A stretch of 64,000 bases of DNA, from assembly GCA_002104945.1 (NCBI GenBank), contig MCFH01000004.1, forward strand, positions 62,001-126,000, in the 5' to 3' direction. The stretch comes from Piromyces finnis. Lineage: Eukaryota; Neocallimastigomycota; Neocallimastigomycetes; Neocallimastigales; Neocallimastigaceae. The stretch's first letter is position 1. The number at the start of each line of letters is the position of its first letter. A program made the position numbers and the translations under genes. Below the pieces are notes generated by a model that did no database searches, was not told where the DNA came from, and saw nothing but the letters and a program-made list of their open reading frames with translations. Below are positions 34,536-46,600 of this stretch, in pieces.

Positions 34536-37500
34536 ATGGATAAAATTAAACAAAAAAGTTTTGATAACGATATTTTTTCAGATATTGAAGATATCTATAA
34601 ACCGACTGATGCAAGTATTCAAAAAGAGTTGGTAAATTCTATTACCAATTTATCAAATCTTTTATCAAATGGGTTAGTATTCATAAATTATAATATTTAT
34701 GAAAATTTAAAACAAGCAAACGGTTTGAATTATGCTATACCAAATAAATGTAAAGTACTTTCAGAAGTAATAAATAATAATTCTAAAAAAAATACATTAA
34801 AGCAATTTAAAAGACAACATTCAGATCCTAATAAGTCCAAAAATAATGATTCTATTAATATTATAATCACAAATGTTGACAAAGAGGAACCAATAGATGA
34901 ATATTTTAGCATGGAACAAAGTATGATTAAACCGCATCAAGATTTTAACATCGGGGCAGAATCTAGTATGTTATTTGACCAAAGTGTAATATTCTCAAAT
35001 ATTGATATAGAAGGTGATAATGTTGCAAATCAATCAATGATATTTATGGATTCTAATGGTAGAAATATATTTTCACATGAAAATTCAGACAATCATGGAT
35101 CAATGTTTTTAAATGGTTTAACTGATTTACATATAGGTACTGAAACTGAAGGCAATAATAGTACTTTAGTTAACTTAGTCGATGTTGATAATAATTATCT
35201 TTCATCTTCTGATGTTGAGAGTAATAACTCTACAGCTTGTTGGGATGACAAGGCCTCGGTTTCTCCTATGCCAGGAAAAGCAAATGATTTTGAGGAGTAT
35301 TCAGATGAAAGCGATGATCAACCACTCAAAAATGAATTTAATCAAGCCTTTTCAAAAAAGTATCCAAGTTTGGATACAAATGCAAAACTCGATCTATATA
35401 ATTCTCATTCATTATCTACAGCTATTCAAGTTCATCAATATCAAATTACACCAGAAGAATGGAATAATGAGGATGATGAAATCAATATGGCAAAAGCTAT
35501 CATGAAAAAGCAGGGATACAAAAATGCTTCCCCTCACAAAAAATTATATCCAGTAATTGAAACACCATATCTTAATGAATCCAATTCATCAACTGTAAAT
35601 AATAAAGATACCATTAATTCCTCATTCATTAAAGATGATCTATCAATTACCAAAAATATTGTAAATAAAAATGTTAAAAAATTCAATTCAATGGGCATAG
35701 AAAATAAATATATTCAAAAAATTAATTCTTCTAATATCAATTATCACCATGATTCTACTCCAAAAAGTTCGGATAATAATTTATCTACTTTAGAATTGAA
35801 TCTTATCGCATCACCATCACAATCTGTAGTTTCTAAATCTCCATCTATAGAAAATGTCTCTTCTGTAAATAATTTTGCTTCTCTTCAATTTAAATTTAAT
35901 CAAAATCAAAATAACTCTAACGAGTACCAAAATAATAAAACAAATCACAATTGGTCATACAAAATAAAGCAAGAGTTAAAAAATACATCAATTAATGAAG
36001 AAAATCATCAACAAGTTGCTAAAATAATAGCGATTGATGATACTTTGAATGATAACTCTATTATTATTCCAGAAAAGTTAAATATTAAAGATAGAATTAA
36101 TGATATTGAAGCAAGTATTCTTATCAATAATTCAACAAACGAATTTTCTGATGTTAATCAAGCTATTATTAAACCAATGACTGTTGAAAAGGATGAGCAA
36201 TCTTCATTTTCAACAGAAATACCTAAGCAAAATGAATCTAATGATGTATACATTATAAATGCTACAGTAAATAAGTCTGAAGAAGTTGATGATATAGAAG
36301 ACATTAGTACTGGAACTGTTAAAGATATAGTAGTTGACCTTGAAGAAAATAAAAAGAATATTATTAAAAATGATAATTCTTCATTGCTTTTTGATTCAAT
36401 GAAGAAAGAAACAATAGAACTTGAAAAACAAACATTAGACAAAAACAATAATAGTATTGAAAATAAAGGACAACTTCAAGATTCTATTTTTGAGCATGAA
36501 GAAATAGAACAAATCTTAATAAATAATATCTCATCAGAAGTATTTAATGAAAGAAATGAAGAAGAAACTAATGAAGAACCAATTGAATATTTATCAGATA
36601 ATGAAAAGACTATTGAAGAAAAATCTAAAATTTCAAAATATAAAAATGAAGATACAATTTTAGAAGAAAACGAGCAACTTTCTATTGAAAAAGAAAAAGA
36701 TAAGGATGAAAGTAAATTACATCAACAAAGTAATATAGAAGAAGAACCAATTGAATTTTTAACAGACAATGAAGACGAAAATGAAGAACCAATTGAATTT
36801 TTAATGGACAACGAAGATTCAGATGAAAATGAATTAATAGACTATATTGATAATAATGATGAAAATAATGAAAAGATTGTTGAGCAGTCTTTATTATTTG
36901 AAAATGGAACAAAAGATTTAATCAATGGTGAAATAATTGATGGTAACTTGGAAGATCATATTATTATTGAAGAAGAAGATTCAATTATTGGTAATGCTAT
37001 TGAAGAAGCATTGGAAAATAAAAGTTTTGTTATTCAAGAAAATTCATTTATGGATGAGCCATATGCCAATGATTTATCATTTTCTTTTGATGGACATACA
37101 GCATTCCATGAAGTAATGAAAATCTTCGAAGAAAATACAGTACTAGAAACAATTAAAGAAGAAGAAGATATTATTTTAAATGAAGAAGATCAAATTGAAA
37201 ATGATAATAAAATACTCATTGATCAATTGAAGATTGAAGAAAATATTATAAATGAAAATGATAATAAAGAAGTTAAAATATTAGAACTAATTGAAAATAA
37301 TATTAATGAACCAAATAATATTAAAATGAATGACATGATAATTAACTCATTTATTCATGAAAATCAAGATATTATTCATTCTATATTACCATTAACTAAC
37401 GATGAATTATTACCAGTTAATTCAGAACTTTCTAATGAACAAATAATTAAGTGTGATAAAGAGCAAGATATTCTTAAATCAAAAGAGATTATTCCATCAA

Positions 37501-38213
37501 ATGAAGCAATTAAAGTGGATAAAAAAGAGATAAACAGTCAATCAGTAGATTCATCATCAAAGTCAAATAAAGAAGGAATTGAAAAGGAAGAAAATAAAAA
37601 ACAAACTGAAATTAAACAAAACGAGAATTCAAAAGCAAAATCTGATGAGGTTTCTATTAAAAATAATTCAAACAAAATAATTCAAAGAAAAAAAAAGGTT
37701 TCATCAAAACTAATTAAAAAGTCAATAAAATCTTTGGAAAAAGCAAAGAAGATTTCTTCTAATAATAATCGACCAAAAACTATTAAAAAATCTAATAAAT
37801 CTTTAGTATTACCTACTAGGAACTTAATGCCTACAATTAACAAACAGGTTAATTCACCTATATCAAATAATAATTTTGTTAAAGCATTTACTTCTACTAG
37901 TTTGAAACAAAATATTGTTAATATACGCCCAATAGAAAAGGAAATAACAGTTTCTTTTTCTGACTTTGATAATAGTAATCTTTTAAAATTAATTCCTAAA
38001 TCAAAAACTGTTCCAAAAATCACACCAAAAATAATCACAAAGCCAGTTTCAAAATCAACTCCTAAATCAAATTTAGTATATGAATCAAAAGTAAAACCTT
38101 TGATCATATCTAAATCATCAAATAAAACTTCTACGAAAAAATCTATATCTAAAATAAATAAAAAAGCTGTAATTTCAAAACCAGAAAGAAAAATTTCTAA
38201 ATCAGGTAAATAA
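34536..38213 (+). CDS. Large disordered acidic/basic protein, possibly the 5' exon of the CH-domain gene
   Basis: An uninterrupted frame of 1225 codons. The product is hydrophilic and Ser/Asn/Glu/Lys-rich with no signal peptide or membrane helix. The middle third is strongly acidic and holds three imperfect copies of EEPIEFLxDNE (about 36573-36850). The last 200 residues are strongly basic (IQRKKKVSSKLIKKSIKSLEKAKK; repeated SKSTPKS-type motifs). This acid-then-base layout suits a scaffold or cytoskeleton- or nucleic-acid-associated protein, but no catalytic domain is seen. The frame stops at 38211-38213, yet ATCAG|GTAAAT at 38205/38206 is a good splice donor. Joining to an acceptor at 38584/38585 keeps the frame and would continue into the CH-like module downstream. 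Both readings are possible; the spliced single-gene model (34536-39508, about 1446 aa) is attractive because the composition continues smoothly. Confidence 0.75.
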   Translation: MDKIKQKSFDNDIFSDIEDIYKPTDASIQKELVNSITNLSNLLSNGLVFINYNIYENLKQANGLNYAIPNKCKVLSEVINNNSKKNTLKQFKRQHSDPNKSKNNDSINIIITNVDKEEPIDEYFSMEQSMIKPHQDFNIGAESSMLFDQSVIFSNIDIEGDNVANQSMIFMDSNGRNIFSHENSDNHGSMFLNGLTDLHIGTETEGNNSTLVNLVDVDNNYLSSSDVESNNSTACWDDKASVSPMPGKANDFEEYSDESDDQPLKNEFNQAFSKKYPSLDTNAKLDLYNSHSLSTAIQVHQYQITPEEWNNEDDEINMAKAIMKKQGYKNASPHKKLYPVIETPYLNESNSSTVNNKDTINSSFIKDDLSITKNIVNKNVKKFNSMGIENKYIQKINSSNINYHHDSTPKSSDNNLSTLELNLIASPSQSVVSKSPSIENVSSVNNFASLQFKFNQNQNNSNEYQNNKTNHNWSYKIKQELKNTSINEENHQQVAKIIAIDDTLNDNSIIIPEKLNIKDRINDIEASILINNSTNEFSDVNQAIIKPMTVEKDEQSSFSTEIPKQNESNDVYIINATVNKSEEVDDIEDISTGTVKDIVVDLEENKKNIIKNDNSSLLFDSMKKETIELEKQTLDKNNNSIENKGQLQDSIFEHEEIEQILINNISSEVFNERNEEETNEEPIEYLSDNEKTIEEKSKISKYKNEDTILEENEQLSIEKEKDKDESKLHQQSNIEEEPIEFLTDNEDENEEPIEFLMDNEDSDENELIDYIDNNDENNEKIVEQSLLFENGTKDLINGEIIDGNLEDHIIIEEEDSIIGNAIEEALENKSFVIQENSFMDEPYANDLSFSFDGHTAFHEVMKIFEENTVLETIKEEEDIILNEEDQIENDNKILIDQLKIEENIINENDNKEVKILELIENNINEPNNIKMNDMIINSFIHENQDIIHSILPLTNDELLPVNSELSNEQIIKCDKEQDILKSKEIIPSNEAIKVDKKEINSQSVDSSSKSNKEGIEKEENKKQTEIKQNENSKAKSDEVSIKNNSNKIIQRKKKVSSKLIKKSIKSLEKAKKISSNNNRPKTIKKSNKSLVLPTRNLMPTINKQVNSPISNNNFVKAFTSTSLKQNIVNIRPIEKEITVSFSDFDNSNLLKLIPKSKTVPKITPKIITKPVSKSTPKSNLVYESKVKPLIISKSSNKTSTKKSISKINKKAVISKPERKISKSGK

Positions 38214-38516
38214 TAATAATTATTAATAGTAATAATATATTTTATTATAGTTTAGTTTGATGGTTGGAAACTTGGTGGAATAAAATTTCGATAATAATAA
38301 TTATAAAGCAATAATTATCAAATATTGGTAAACAATAAAAAAGAAAAAAAAATGTTTTGCAATTAGAAATTATTTAATTCAATATAATAATTATATTCTA
38401 TATTCAGTATAATTTTATCATTAATCTTTTTTATTCACAAATAACACTTTTATATTTAAAATAATTAACATTTTTCTCTCATATCATTTTATTGTATCCA
38501 TTTATATTATATTTAT

Positions 38517-38559
<43 letters not shown>

Positions 38560-38572
38560 GGAATTTTAATTA
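38214..38572. other. Spacer with poly-A tract (intergenic or intron)
   Basis: Contains a run of about 40 A ending at 38557. If the neighbouring frames are one gene, 38206-38585 is a 380-bp intron; TTAATTAAT near 38565-38573 could be its branch region. Confidence 0.5.
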
Positions 38573-39508
38573 ATGTCAAATAAAGACGGTTCAAGTGTTA
38601 TTATAAATGAACGAAGTCTGAAAAAAGATATTCCACCATCTAAAATAATACCTGAACAAAGAAATAAAAATAAAAAAATAAATAATATAAATAAAGCACA
38701 ACTATCTAATTCTAAAACATCATCATCTTTCATAGTTGCTTCTAAACCAAAAATAATAGAGTCAAAGAATACAAATGGTATAAAGGAAAAAATTAAAAAA
38801 TGCAATTCTCAAAAAAGTATAAATTATAACTATGAACATATCACATACTACCCGAAATCAAAAAGAAAGACCATTACCCAATATCCAACAGATATTCGTT
38901 CTAAAGGAAACGTAAGAAGAAAACCTATAATGATAATGTTAATAATATAATATTATAATAATGAAATATTAAATTTATTTTATTTTTATAATATCAATAG
39001 ATTTATTATAAATGGGTAAAGGAATTATTACCAGAATATTCACACAAGTTTATAAAATATGAACTTTGTGATGTTATGTCCAAAAGTTATGTATTTGAAG
39101 CAATCATTAGAGTATGTTTTATTTATTGTTATTATTATTATTTGTAAGAGAAAATATATTTAATATATTAATATTTTTTTCTGTTATTCTCTATTCTTTA
39201 GAAACTTTCACCAGAATACAAAAGTAGTGATTATAATCCAAGAAGAAACATTTTTAGAACCTTATTACCACTTGATAATATTAATAAATTTAATGAAATC
39301 TTTGAATACATTCAAAATCACATGAACATTACAGTAGTTATTACTGCTTATGGTAAATATTTATCTTAAAAGAATACATTATGTAAATGCAAATAAACTA
39401 ATATGCTTTTTTTTTTTAACTATAGATCTTCACTTTGGCAATTTATCTTCAATATTTATCATTATAAAGCAATTACAAAGATATGAAAATAACCATCCAA
39501 ATTTTTAA
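38573..39508 (+). CDS. Calponin-homology-like domain protein (four exons)
   Basis: Exons are 38573-38911, 39001-39111, 39202-39352 and 39426-39508; introns have GTAAGA, GTATGT and GTAAAT donors and TAG acceptors, in phases 0, 0 and 1. The first exon is Ser/Lys/Asn-rich and disordered. The other three assemble about 114 residues that look like a calponin-homology domain: YYKWVKELLPEYSHKFIKY at the first helix, SYVFEAIIRKLSPEY, an ITVVITAYDLHFGN segment, and NLSSIFIIIKQLQRY at the last helix, where CH domains typically have GN.x.ILxLIWxLI. CH domains bind actin or microtubule-associated partners. The ATG at 38573 lies just after a poly-A run, and this may instead be the C-terminal end of the preceding large gene. 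The fold assignment is pattern-based. Confidence 0.7.
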
Positions 39509-40361
39509 TAAAAAAAATAAAGAAATAAAGAAAAATAATACTAACAATAAGCAATAAAATTAAATTCAAAAAACAAAAATAGCAATTAAAAAACAAAATA
39601 ATATTATCATTATAAAATTAAAAAAAAAAAAAAAAAAAAATAGAATCAAAATATTCTTTATCAGAAATTTAAACAAATTTCAAACAATACAATACCAATA
39701 TATATAAATTATATAAATAATACATAAAATAACTATATAAACTCACAATTTAGTCAATTTAGTATTTCACTTTTTTTTTTTTTTTCACATTTCATAGATA
39801 GATATATAATATTTAAACAATATATAGTATCATTTTAATTTTTTTTTTTTACAAAAAAAAGAAAATATATATTTATAAAAAAAAAAAAAAAAAAGAAAAA
39901 GAAGAAAAATATATACTAAAGATATAGATAAAGAAAAAATTAATTTTAATTAATTTTATAAAATTTTTCTAAATAATATCACGATTTTTTATAATAATAA
40001 TACAAATACAAATTAAATATAAATTAATCAAATCAATAATGCACATTAATTCATTCTAGAATTAAACTAAATAATAATAATTATTATAAAAAATATCTCT
40101 TTATTTTTTATGATTATAAAATAATATAATTATAATTATAATATTAAAATAGCTTAATTCTCATAAATATATATTATTTCATTCATTATTTTAATATTAT
40201 AAAAATTTTTATAAAAATAAATTTTCATTATAATGATAATAATCAATCTTTTAAAAAATAAAATAAAAAAAGATTGGTAAAAATAAAAAAAAAAAATAAT
40301 AAAAAATAAAATAAAAAATAAAGAATATATTATTAAAATATAAAAGGTTTTTTGTGTTTAC

Positions 40362-40400
<39 letters not shown>

Positions 40401-40523
40401 TATTTATTTTACAATAGCATCATCTACAAGGAATAAAAATTATACATTTCATAATATTACTTTTATTTATATATACAGCATAATTATTTTCTTTTTATCA
40501 AAAAAAAAAAAAAAATAAAGTTA
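39509..40523. other. AT-rich intergenic DNA between convergent genes
   Basis: Several poly-A and poly-T tracts (for example about 40366-40397). No coding signal. Confidence 0.6.
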
Positions 40524-42622
40524 TTATAACAAGAAAATTAATATTAATCCAAGAAGTAGATAATAAAGTTTAAAAGATGATGTTTTAACTAAGAATCCAG
40601 CAGAATTAAATCTAACAGAATCAATTTCTTGTTGAGTACATTCTCTATAATTTTTAAGATAATCATCTTCTTTTTCACAAGTTCTATTTTGATAACAAAG
40701 AACATTAACACCAGAAAAATTACATTCTTTTAATGGTTTCGTATCATTCCAACCAAAATTTATAATAATTGCTTTTGTAATTTTTGAATTTTTTGAAATA
40801 TCTCTTTATATATATAAAAGAATATAAATTAGATACCAATTAGATAACTTTAATCCTTTTTTTTTTTTTTAAAGAAAAAAATAAATAATATATATATATA
40901 TAATGGTATAAACTAATATATAATAACATACAAAGCTTCCATATTAGTTAAATTAAACATTTTATTTGGTAACTTTGTAATTGAACCAGATGATAAATAC
41001 CTTTATTATTAATAAACATAATTAAAATTAATATATTTATATATTAAAAAAAATAATAATAATAATAATTTATATTGATATAAAGAAATAATTAGTTTAC
41101 ATTTTTTTAATATTATCATAGGTTGCTAATTTATTAATAAAACTATCATTAATAATGGAAGATCCATTTGCATAACTAAAATAAATTTAAATAAAATTAA
41201 TAATTTATATATAATTATTAAATTAATTCATTAATAGATATTATATAGTATAATTACACTTCTTCTAAAGCATTATTTTTATTTGTAGAAGAATATGAAG
41301 TAAATTTATTTCCAACAATATTTCTAATATAAATTTTTTTATATATTAATAATTCAATATATAAAAAGTATCATTAATTACATTATTATATTGACTTTTT
41401 ATAATTATACTATTTTCTGATGAACATACATAGTTGTTAAAGAATCCGGAATAATTAATTCGCCATTAAATTGATTATTTTGAATGTAACTAAATTATAA
41501 AATTAAAAAAAAAAATAATAAAATAAAATAAAATAAAAAAATTGGTTTACTAAATTGATATATAAAGTATATTTATAATATAAAAGTAATTATTAAAAAA
41601 AAATTACAGTTGTTTAAGAGTTTTAAATTCTTTAATTTCAGATGTTAAATTACCAGTAATTTGATTACCCTTTATAGAACTATTTTGAATATATTCATTT
41701 TATTAGTATTTAATATATTTAATATTATTTATAATAAAAAAAAAATAATAAAATTTATACAGAGTTTTTAAATTTTTCAATTTCTTGAATATATATGGAA
41801 ATTTAACAAGACCATTATTATCTAAATAACTAAAAATGAAATATAATTAAGAATATTTATATTAAAGAAAATGTAAGAATAATTAGTATTTATACAAACA
41901 TTTCTTCAATTGGACTATTTCCATTAATATCATTTGCATTTTCTGGCATTTTGGGTGTTTTATATAAATTTCTATTACAGTAGGAAAAAAAAAAAAAAAA
42001 GTATATTTAGTAAAACTAACAAAAATGGTTATGGGATTATTGTTACTATAATATTAACTTCATTTCATATACTAATTACAATATTTTTAATTTTGGTAGA
42101 TCAAAGAATCGTTTTGGAAGAATACCATTTGGGAAATTATTTTCTCCATTGATTTTTCTAATATATATATAATTTCAATATTTTATTATCAATAATTTAA
42201 TTTATATATACGTATTAATTATAATTATATATAATAATACAATTCAGTAAGCTCGGATAAAAGTGGAAAACTTCCAGTATCTGAAAATACAAATTTTGAA
42301 TATAATTGTAAATCTCTATTTTATTATATTACATTATATGATATAATAACATATTATATTAATGTTAAAAAAACAGTAAATCAAAATAAAAAAATAATAA
42401 TAATAATATAACAAATTACATTGTCTTAATATGTTCATCTTTACAAGTAATATTGAATGAATATTGTTCTGTTTCTTTTAACCCACAACAATCTTCTTTT
42501 GAATTAAAAGTAAAACTACTTCTCTGAAGAAATTTACCGAAATCAACACATTCTTGAATTACACCGAATGTTGGTAATACATTAGCTAATGTAATTATAA
42601 AAGTTATAGCTTTTACTTTCAT
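40524..42622 (-). CDS. Leucine-rich-repeat surface protein, one repeat per exon (11 exons)
   Basis: Exons on the minus strand: 42622-42420, 42315-42241, 42157-42080, 41971-41900, 41829-41761, 41679-41608, 41489-41430, 41323-41258, 41175-41101, 41000-40932 and 40803-40524, about 372 aa in all. Exon 1 gives a signal peptide (MKVKAITFIITLANVLPTFG) and a Cys-containing LRR cap (ECVDFGKF..DCCGLKE). Each of the nine internal exons encodes one repeat, for example LSIKGNQITGNLTSEIKEFKTLKQ and LYIQNNQFNGELIIPDSLTT. The last exon has a Cys-rich cap (CNFSGVNVLCYQNRTCEKED) and a hydrophobic C-terminus (LYYLLLGLILIFLL), either a membrane or GPI-type anchor. Every splice is phase 2, and all internal exons are multiples of three (60-78 nt). 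A surface recognition or adhesion role is likely; the ligand is unknown. Confidence 0.87.
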
Positions 42623-43381
42623 TATTTCTTTTATGGGAATAAATAATAACTAATAAAAATGAATTTTAATTTTTATTATTATTTTATTTTTTTTTTTTAA
42701 AAAATAAAATATTACTTATATTTTTATATATTAAGCTATTTTAGTTTCAAAAAAAAAAAAAAAAAATGAAATGAAATGAAATTATATATTATATTTAATA
42801 TATAACTAAAAAATATATAATAATATATTATATTTTGACATATAAAAAATATCAATGTTAATCACAACTTTAATTAAAATACAAATTTTAAATCTTTACT
42901 TTTTTTTTATATATAATTCTAATTTTTAAAAAGTTTGAACTATATTTAAAATTCTATATGTATGATCCATATTGTAACTACTTGCATAATTTTATCTTTT
43001 ATTTACTTTATATAATAATTAATAATAAATAACTTGATGTTATATATATATCATAAAATAACATAAATTAACAAAATATAAATTCTGTTCAATAATATAA
43101 AAAAATTAATAATTTTGTAAAAGGATATCATTTTTATTATAACTAAATATAACAATTACTTTAAAAATTGAAAGATACTTTAATTTTTATTAAATAATCA
43201 CTTTTTAATATTATTTTAAATACTTTTTTTTTATTTTATTTTATATTTATAATGTATTTATAGTATTATTCAATAAGCATATTTTAAAAACTTAATTTTA
43301 TGACTTTTGAGAAAAGCAAAATTAAAATTATTTTAAAAGGTTAAATTAAAATGAATTAATAATCTAACCTTTAATCAAATA
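42623..43381. other. AT-rich intergenic DNA
   Basis: 5' flank of the LRR gene up to the copia target site. No coding signal. Confidence 0.6.
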
Positions 43382-43386
43382 GTATC

Positions 43387-43621
43387 TGTCAGATAAATTT
43401 AGTTTACACTTAAATTTATTTATAAAACTATTTGGGTTTTTATAATCTTTTATTTATTTATATTTATTTTATAATATAAATATTGTAACTTTCTTAAAAT
43501 CTTTTTATTAAAAAATAACCAAAGAATAAAAATGTAGTACAATATTAATTTATAATTTTATAAAATACAAATACATAAAAAATACATAAAATATTATTTT
43601 GGAATGTATTTTATTTTCACA
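43387..43621 (-). repeat. 3' LTR of the copia element
   Basis: 235 bp. In element orientation it starts TGTGAAAATAAAA and ends ATCTGACA. No mismatch with the other LTR was found by eye. Confidence 0.96.
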
Positions 43622-43628
43622 CTCCCCC
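43622..43628 (-). other. Polypurine tract
   Basis: On the minus strand GGGGGAG lies directly 5' of the 3' LTR. It is the expected primer site for plus-strand DNA synthesis of an LTR retrotransposon. Confidence 0.8.
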
Positions 43629-43643
43629 AAAGTTATAAATTCA

Positions 43644-46600
43644 TTATTTGTATTTATATAATAAACTATCTCTAAATATTTTCATTTTATTTTTATTCAA
43701 GTATTTAGTAAAACCATCTGCTAAATTTTCTTCTGATTTTATATATTCTAGACTGATTTTATTTTCTTTAATTAATTCTCTTACTTTATGGTACTTAATA
43801 TCAATATGTTTTGACTTTGGATTAATCGTTTCATTATTTGCGTTGTAAATAGTTGCTTGATTATCAATATTGATTTTTAAGCATTCTTCCTTTATTTTTA
43901 ATTCACTAAAAATATTTCTATACCACAGAGCTTGCTTTGAGCATTCACAAAGTCCATAATATTCTGCTTCGGCGGTTGAAGTTGATACACATTTTTGCAG
44001 TTTTGAGTACCAGCTTGTTGGTCCATTTCCCAATAAAAATACAAATCCAGTGGTAGATTTTCTTGTTTCTTCATCTCCCCCATAGTCTGAATCTACAAAA
44101 ATCTTCAAATTTAAGTTTCTTTCAAAACGGATTCCATAATGAGGATTTTCTTTCAGATATTTGAATATTTGTAATACATTCTTCCAATTTTGGATAGTAG
44201 GATTTTGTGAGAACCTAGATGCTTTGGTTACTGAAAATAAGATATCTGGACGAGTACCTATGGCTAAATATAAAAGACTTCCTATTGCAGCTCTATAAGT
44301 AGTAGGGTCAAAAGGCTGATTGAGTTGTTCATCATTCTTGATTGGTGTAGTTGTCTTTGATCCTCTGCAGTTTTCTAAACCAAATTTGTGTAATATATCC
44401 TTTAAATACCTTTCTTGATGTAACAAATACCCATCTTTTAACGTTTCTACTTTGATTCCTATGATGAAATTTGCATCACCAACATCCGTGATAACATATT
44501 TCTCTTTAATTAATTTAATAGTTTTATCTATTTCTTCCTTTTTACCAGTTATTAGGATGTCATCAACATATATTCCAACTAAACATACTAATTTATTGTT
44601 TTTGGTCTTTATAAATATGCATGGTTCGCTAACTAATTTCTGAAATCCTAGTTCAATGAGAGTATTGCTGATGTTGTTATTCCATTCTCTTGCTGCTTGT
44701 TTTAAGCCATATAATGCTTTATTTAATTTCCATAATCCTTTTTTATACATTTTATCTCCTTCAGGTGCTTTCATATATATATCTTCCTTTAAATCTGCAT
44801 ACAAATATGCGGCCTTAACATCTAATTGATGGATTTTATAGTTATTAATTGCAGCTATTCCTATTAGGATTCTTAATGAGTCTTGTTTTAGAGTAGGAGA
44901 AAAGGTCTCATTGTAGTCTTCTCCATATTCTTGTGTAAAACCTCTGGCTACAAGTCTAGCTTTGTATTTTTCTATCTCACCAGTGCTATTCCTTTTTATC
45001 TTAAATACCCATCTTGAATCAATAATATTGGCGTCTTCTGGAACTTCATCTATTCTTTTGAACACTTTTCTTTCTTTCATATTTAGCAATTCGGCTTCTA
45101 TTGCTTTTATCCACTTATCCTTATCTTTTCTTTTAAATATATCATTATAGGAATTTGGCTCCTTGATTTGTGCTATAGTTAGCGCCACTTCCTTAATTTT
45201 CTTCTTTTCTGGTTCATGTTCATGTGGCTTACTAAATTTTTCTTCTATGACATCTTCACTTGGAACAAGTTTCCGCTTTCTTGGGAATTTTTCTTCCTTT
45301 GGTGGATGATTTTCATTTAATTTAAAATTTTTATTGGATTTTAATTTTCTATTTAGATTTCTCTTATTCAAAAAATTTTGTTTTGATAATAACTTTTTCT
45401 TATCAAAAAATTTTTTCTTAGATTTATCTTTATTGATTGGATCTTTAATTTCATTTTTATTTTTTAAATTTCTCAAATTATATTCCTTTTTATTTTGATT
45501 ATTTAAATTACTTTCTTTTTCATCAGAAATATTTTTAAATTTGGACTTTTCTTCAGGAATATTGATATTTTCTTTATTCAAATTTCTTCTTATTTCATTC
45601 TCATTAATAGGTATGTAATTTTTCTTATAATATTCTTCATTCTTATAATTTACTTTTACATTTGAATAATTATTTTCTATTTCTTTTCTATTATTTTTAT
45701 TTATATTATTTTTGACACTCTCAATATTTTCAAAATCAATTTTCTTTCTTGTTCCTAAATCAATGTCAGGACTCAGGATATTTAAAAAATCATTATTGTC
45801 AATTTCTCCAGTTAAATCATTTATCTCCATTTCTGATGGTGTTTTTAATACTTCTTCAATTAATTCATTTTTATTTACAATGTCTGAATTTTCTTCTATA
45901 AAATAAACATTTCCTTTTGCATTCAGGTATTTATTATTCCTTTTATTATCCTTTGATATATTTGAATTGTCTTTACTGTTTATATTTTTATTTTTCTTGT
46001 CGTCATTTCTCTTTATATTCACTTCTTTAATTTCACAAATTTCAGTTTCGTCAGCACTATTATATTTTAAATTATTATATTTTAAATTATTTTCTTCCAA
46101 GGTAAAGTTATTTATATTGCCGTCGTTACTTCCTGAAATGTCATTATTGTTTTCTTTTTCTTTATTGGTTTCACTTACAGATTCCATTGAAGTACTTATT
46201 TTAATTTCTTTATTTTCTTCCATTTCTTCAATTTTCTGGTAATTATTTTTGTTCAAACGTTCTTTTTTCTTTTCTTTTAGTTTAATATAGTCTAAGAGAT
46301 TTAAGTCTTCTTCTTCTGAGTCTTCTATATTCATATTACTATCATTAGTGTCCTCGCAGACTTGCATAAAACTTTCAGAACTATTATTTTTTTCTTTATT
46401 TAATAGTGACGTGAGCTTATCCAGCTTTTCTTCTATATTTCTAAATTTTTCTTCATAATTTACTTCTTTTAAGTCTTCTTTATTACTAGTTTTATCATTG
46501 AGTGTTTCTAGGTTTTCATTCATTAATTTATCATTTTCATTTGAAATGTCCTTTTCTTTTTTGTCTTTATTGTTATTGTTTTCATTTTCTTTATCATACA

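Noticed and set aside
38520-38557. Poly-A run as the trace of a retroposed cDNA tail
   Set aside because: Similar A and T runs occur throughout the window without adjacent gene copies or target duplications.
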